Origin: Gammaproteobacteria bacterium
Lineage (GTDB): Bacteria; Pseudomonadota; Gammaproteobacteria; Pseudomonadales; Azotimanducaceae
Assembly (NCBI GenBank): GCA_027297435.1
Contig: JAPUIA010000175.1
Coordinates: forward strand, 1 to 33,582
Length of the DNA stretch: 33,582 nt
Reading direction: 5' to 3'
Part shown: piece after piece, positions 33,552 through 33,582 of the stretch
Layout: every line of letters begins with the position of its first letter
How positions within the stretch are numbered: position 1 is the first letter of the stretch
The notes under the pieces: model-generated
Seen by the model: the letters and a program-made list of their open reading frames with translations, nothing else
Database searches by the model: none
What the model was told of the DNA's origin: nothing
Translations under genes and position numbers: made by a program

Positions 33552-33582
33552 TGCAGGGCATGGGTCCCCTGCATCGCAGGGG
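33552..33582. repeat. Two mutually exclusive hairpins at the window edge
   Basis: TGCAGGG (33552-33558) can pair with CCCTGCA (33567-33573), or CCCCTGC (33566-33572) can pair with GCAGGGG (33576-33582) over a three-base ATC loop. The two share one arm. The second is cut by the window edge, so the real extent is unknown. Confidence 0.5.

Noticed and set aside
1-33582. CRISPR array or insertion sequence
   Set aside because: No regularly spaced repeats and no transposase were seen on either strand.

Overview
The window looks like chromosomal DNA of a Gram-negative proteobacterium, most likely a gammaproteobacterium with broad catabolic ability. The evidence is protein character: an RND pump with its lipoprotein adaptor, secreted proteins with Sec or lipoprotein signals, a homoprotocatechuate (HPC) gene set, and an SSS-type sodium symporter. 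Base composition is moderately GC-rich throughout by eye. GTG and TTG starts are common. No taxon can be fixed from this sequence alone.

Layout. 1-520 is the edge of an integrated element: the N-terminus of a tyrosine integrase reading leftwards, then a 3' fragment of a CCT-anticodon tRNA-Arg with no 5' half, which fits a displaced attachment-site copy. 558-3566 holds a degenerate-site amidohydrolase, a small basic ORF, a membrane-anchored split-barrel protein, a four-helix membrane protein and a GFA-family zinc protein. 3511-8097 is a redox block: a periplasmic redoxin/cytochrome c/copper-monooxygenase-like fusion, a plant-type ferredoxin-NADP reductase, an aldo/keto reductase and an EthD-like protein coupled to it. 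8094-9690 holds a membrane-bound CadC/ToxR-type regulator with two palindromes upstream, and a small exported protein.

9810-16923 is the centrepiece, an HPC (3,4-dihydroxyphenylacetate) meta-cleavage cluster. One operon joined by ATGA overlaps carries hpaR, hpaE, a LigA-like small subunit and a LigB-type extradiol dioxygenase. A leftward pair carries an hpaG-like FAH protein and a ThDP-dependent enzyme. A rightward pair carries hpaF and an SDR. The motif TTAAC-N2-GTTAA occurs upstream of hpaR and between the divergent hpaG and hpaF promoters, and it is a good candidate HpaR operator. The hydroxylase (hpaBC), hydratase (hpaH) and aldolase (hpaI) are not in the window, and only one FAH domain is present.

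17244-24890 holds a secreted thioredoxin/six-hairpin (DUF255-like) protein, an RND transporter and adaptor, and a malonyl-CoA-synthetase-like AMP-forming ligase. 24903-31754 holds an SSS symporter, a Vgb-like propeller, an M13 peptidase lipoprotein coupled to a HupE/UreJ membrane protein, and a divergent exported HExxH metallopeptidase. 31829-33582 holds a glutathione transferase, a frameshifted, doubly truncated remnant of a FAD-dependent monooxygenase, a Cys-rich exported protein, and strong palindromes at the right edge.

The best candidates for new biology are the hybrid HPC cluster (LigAB-type dioxygenase plus a ThDP enzyme coupled to a single-domain HpaG) and the redoxin/haem/copper fusion beside a plant-type FNR.
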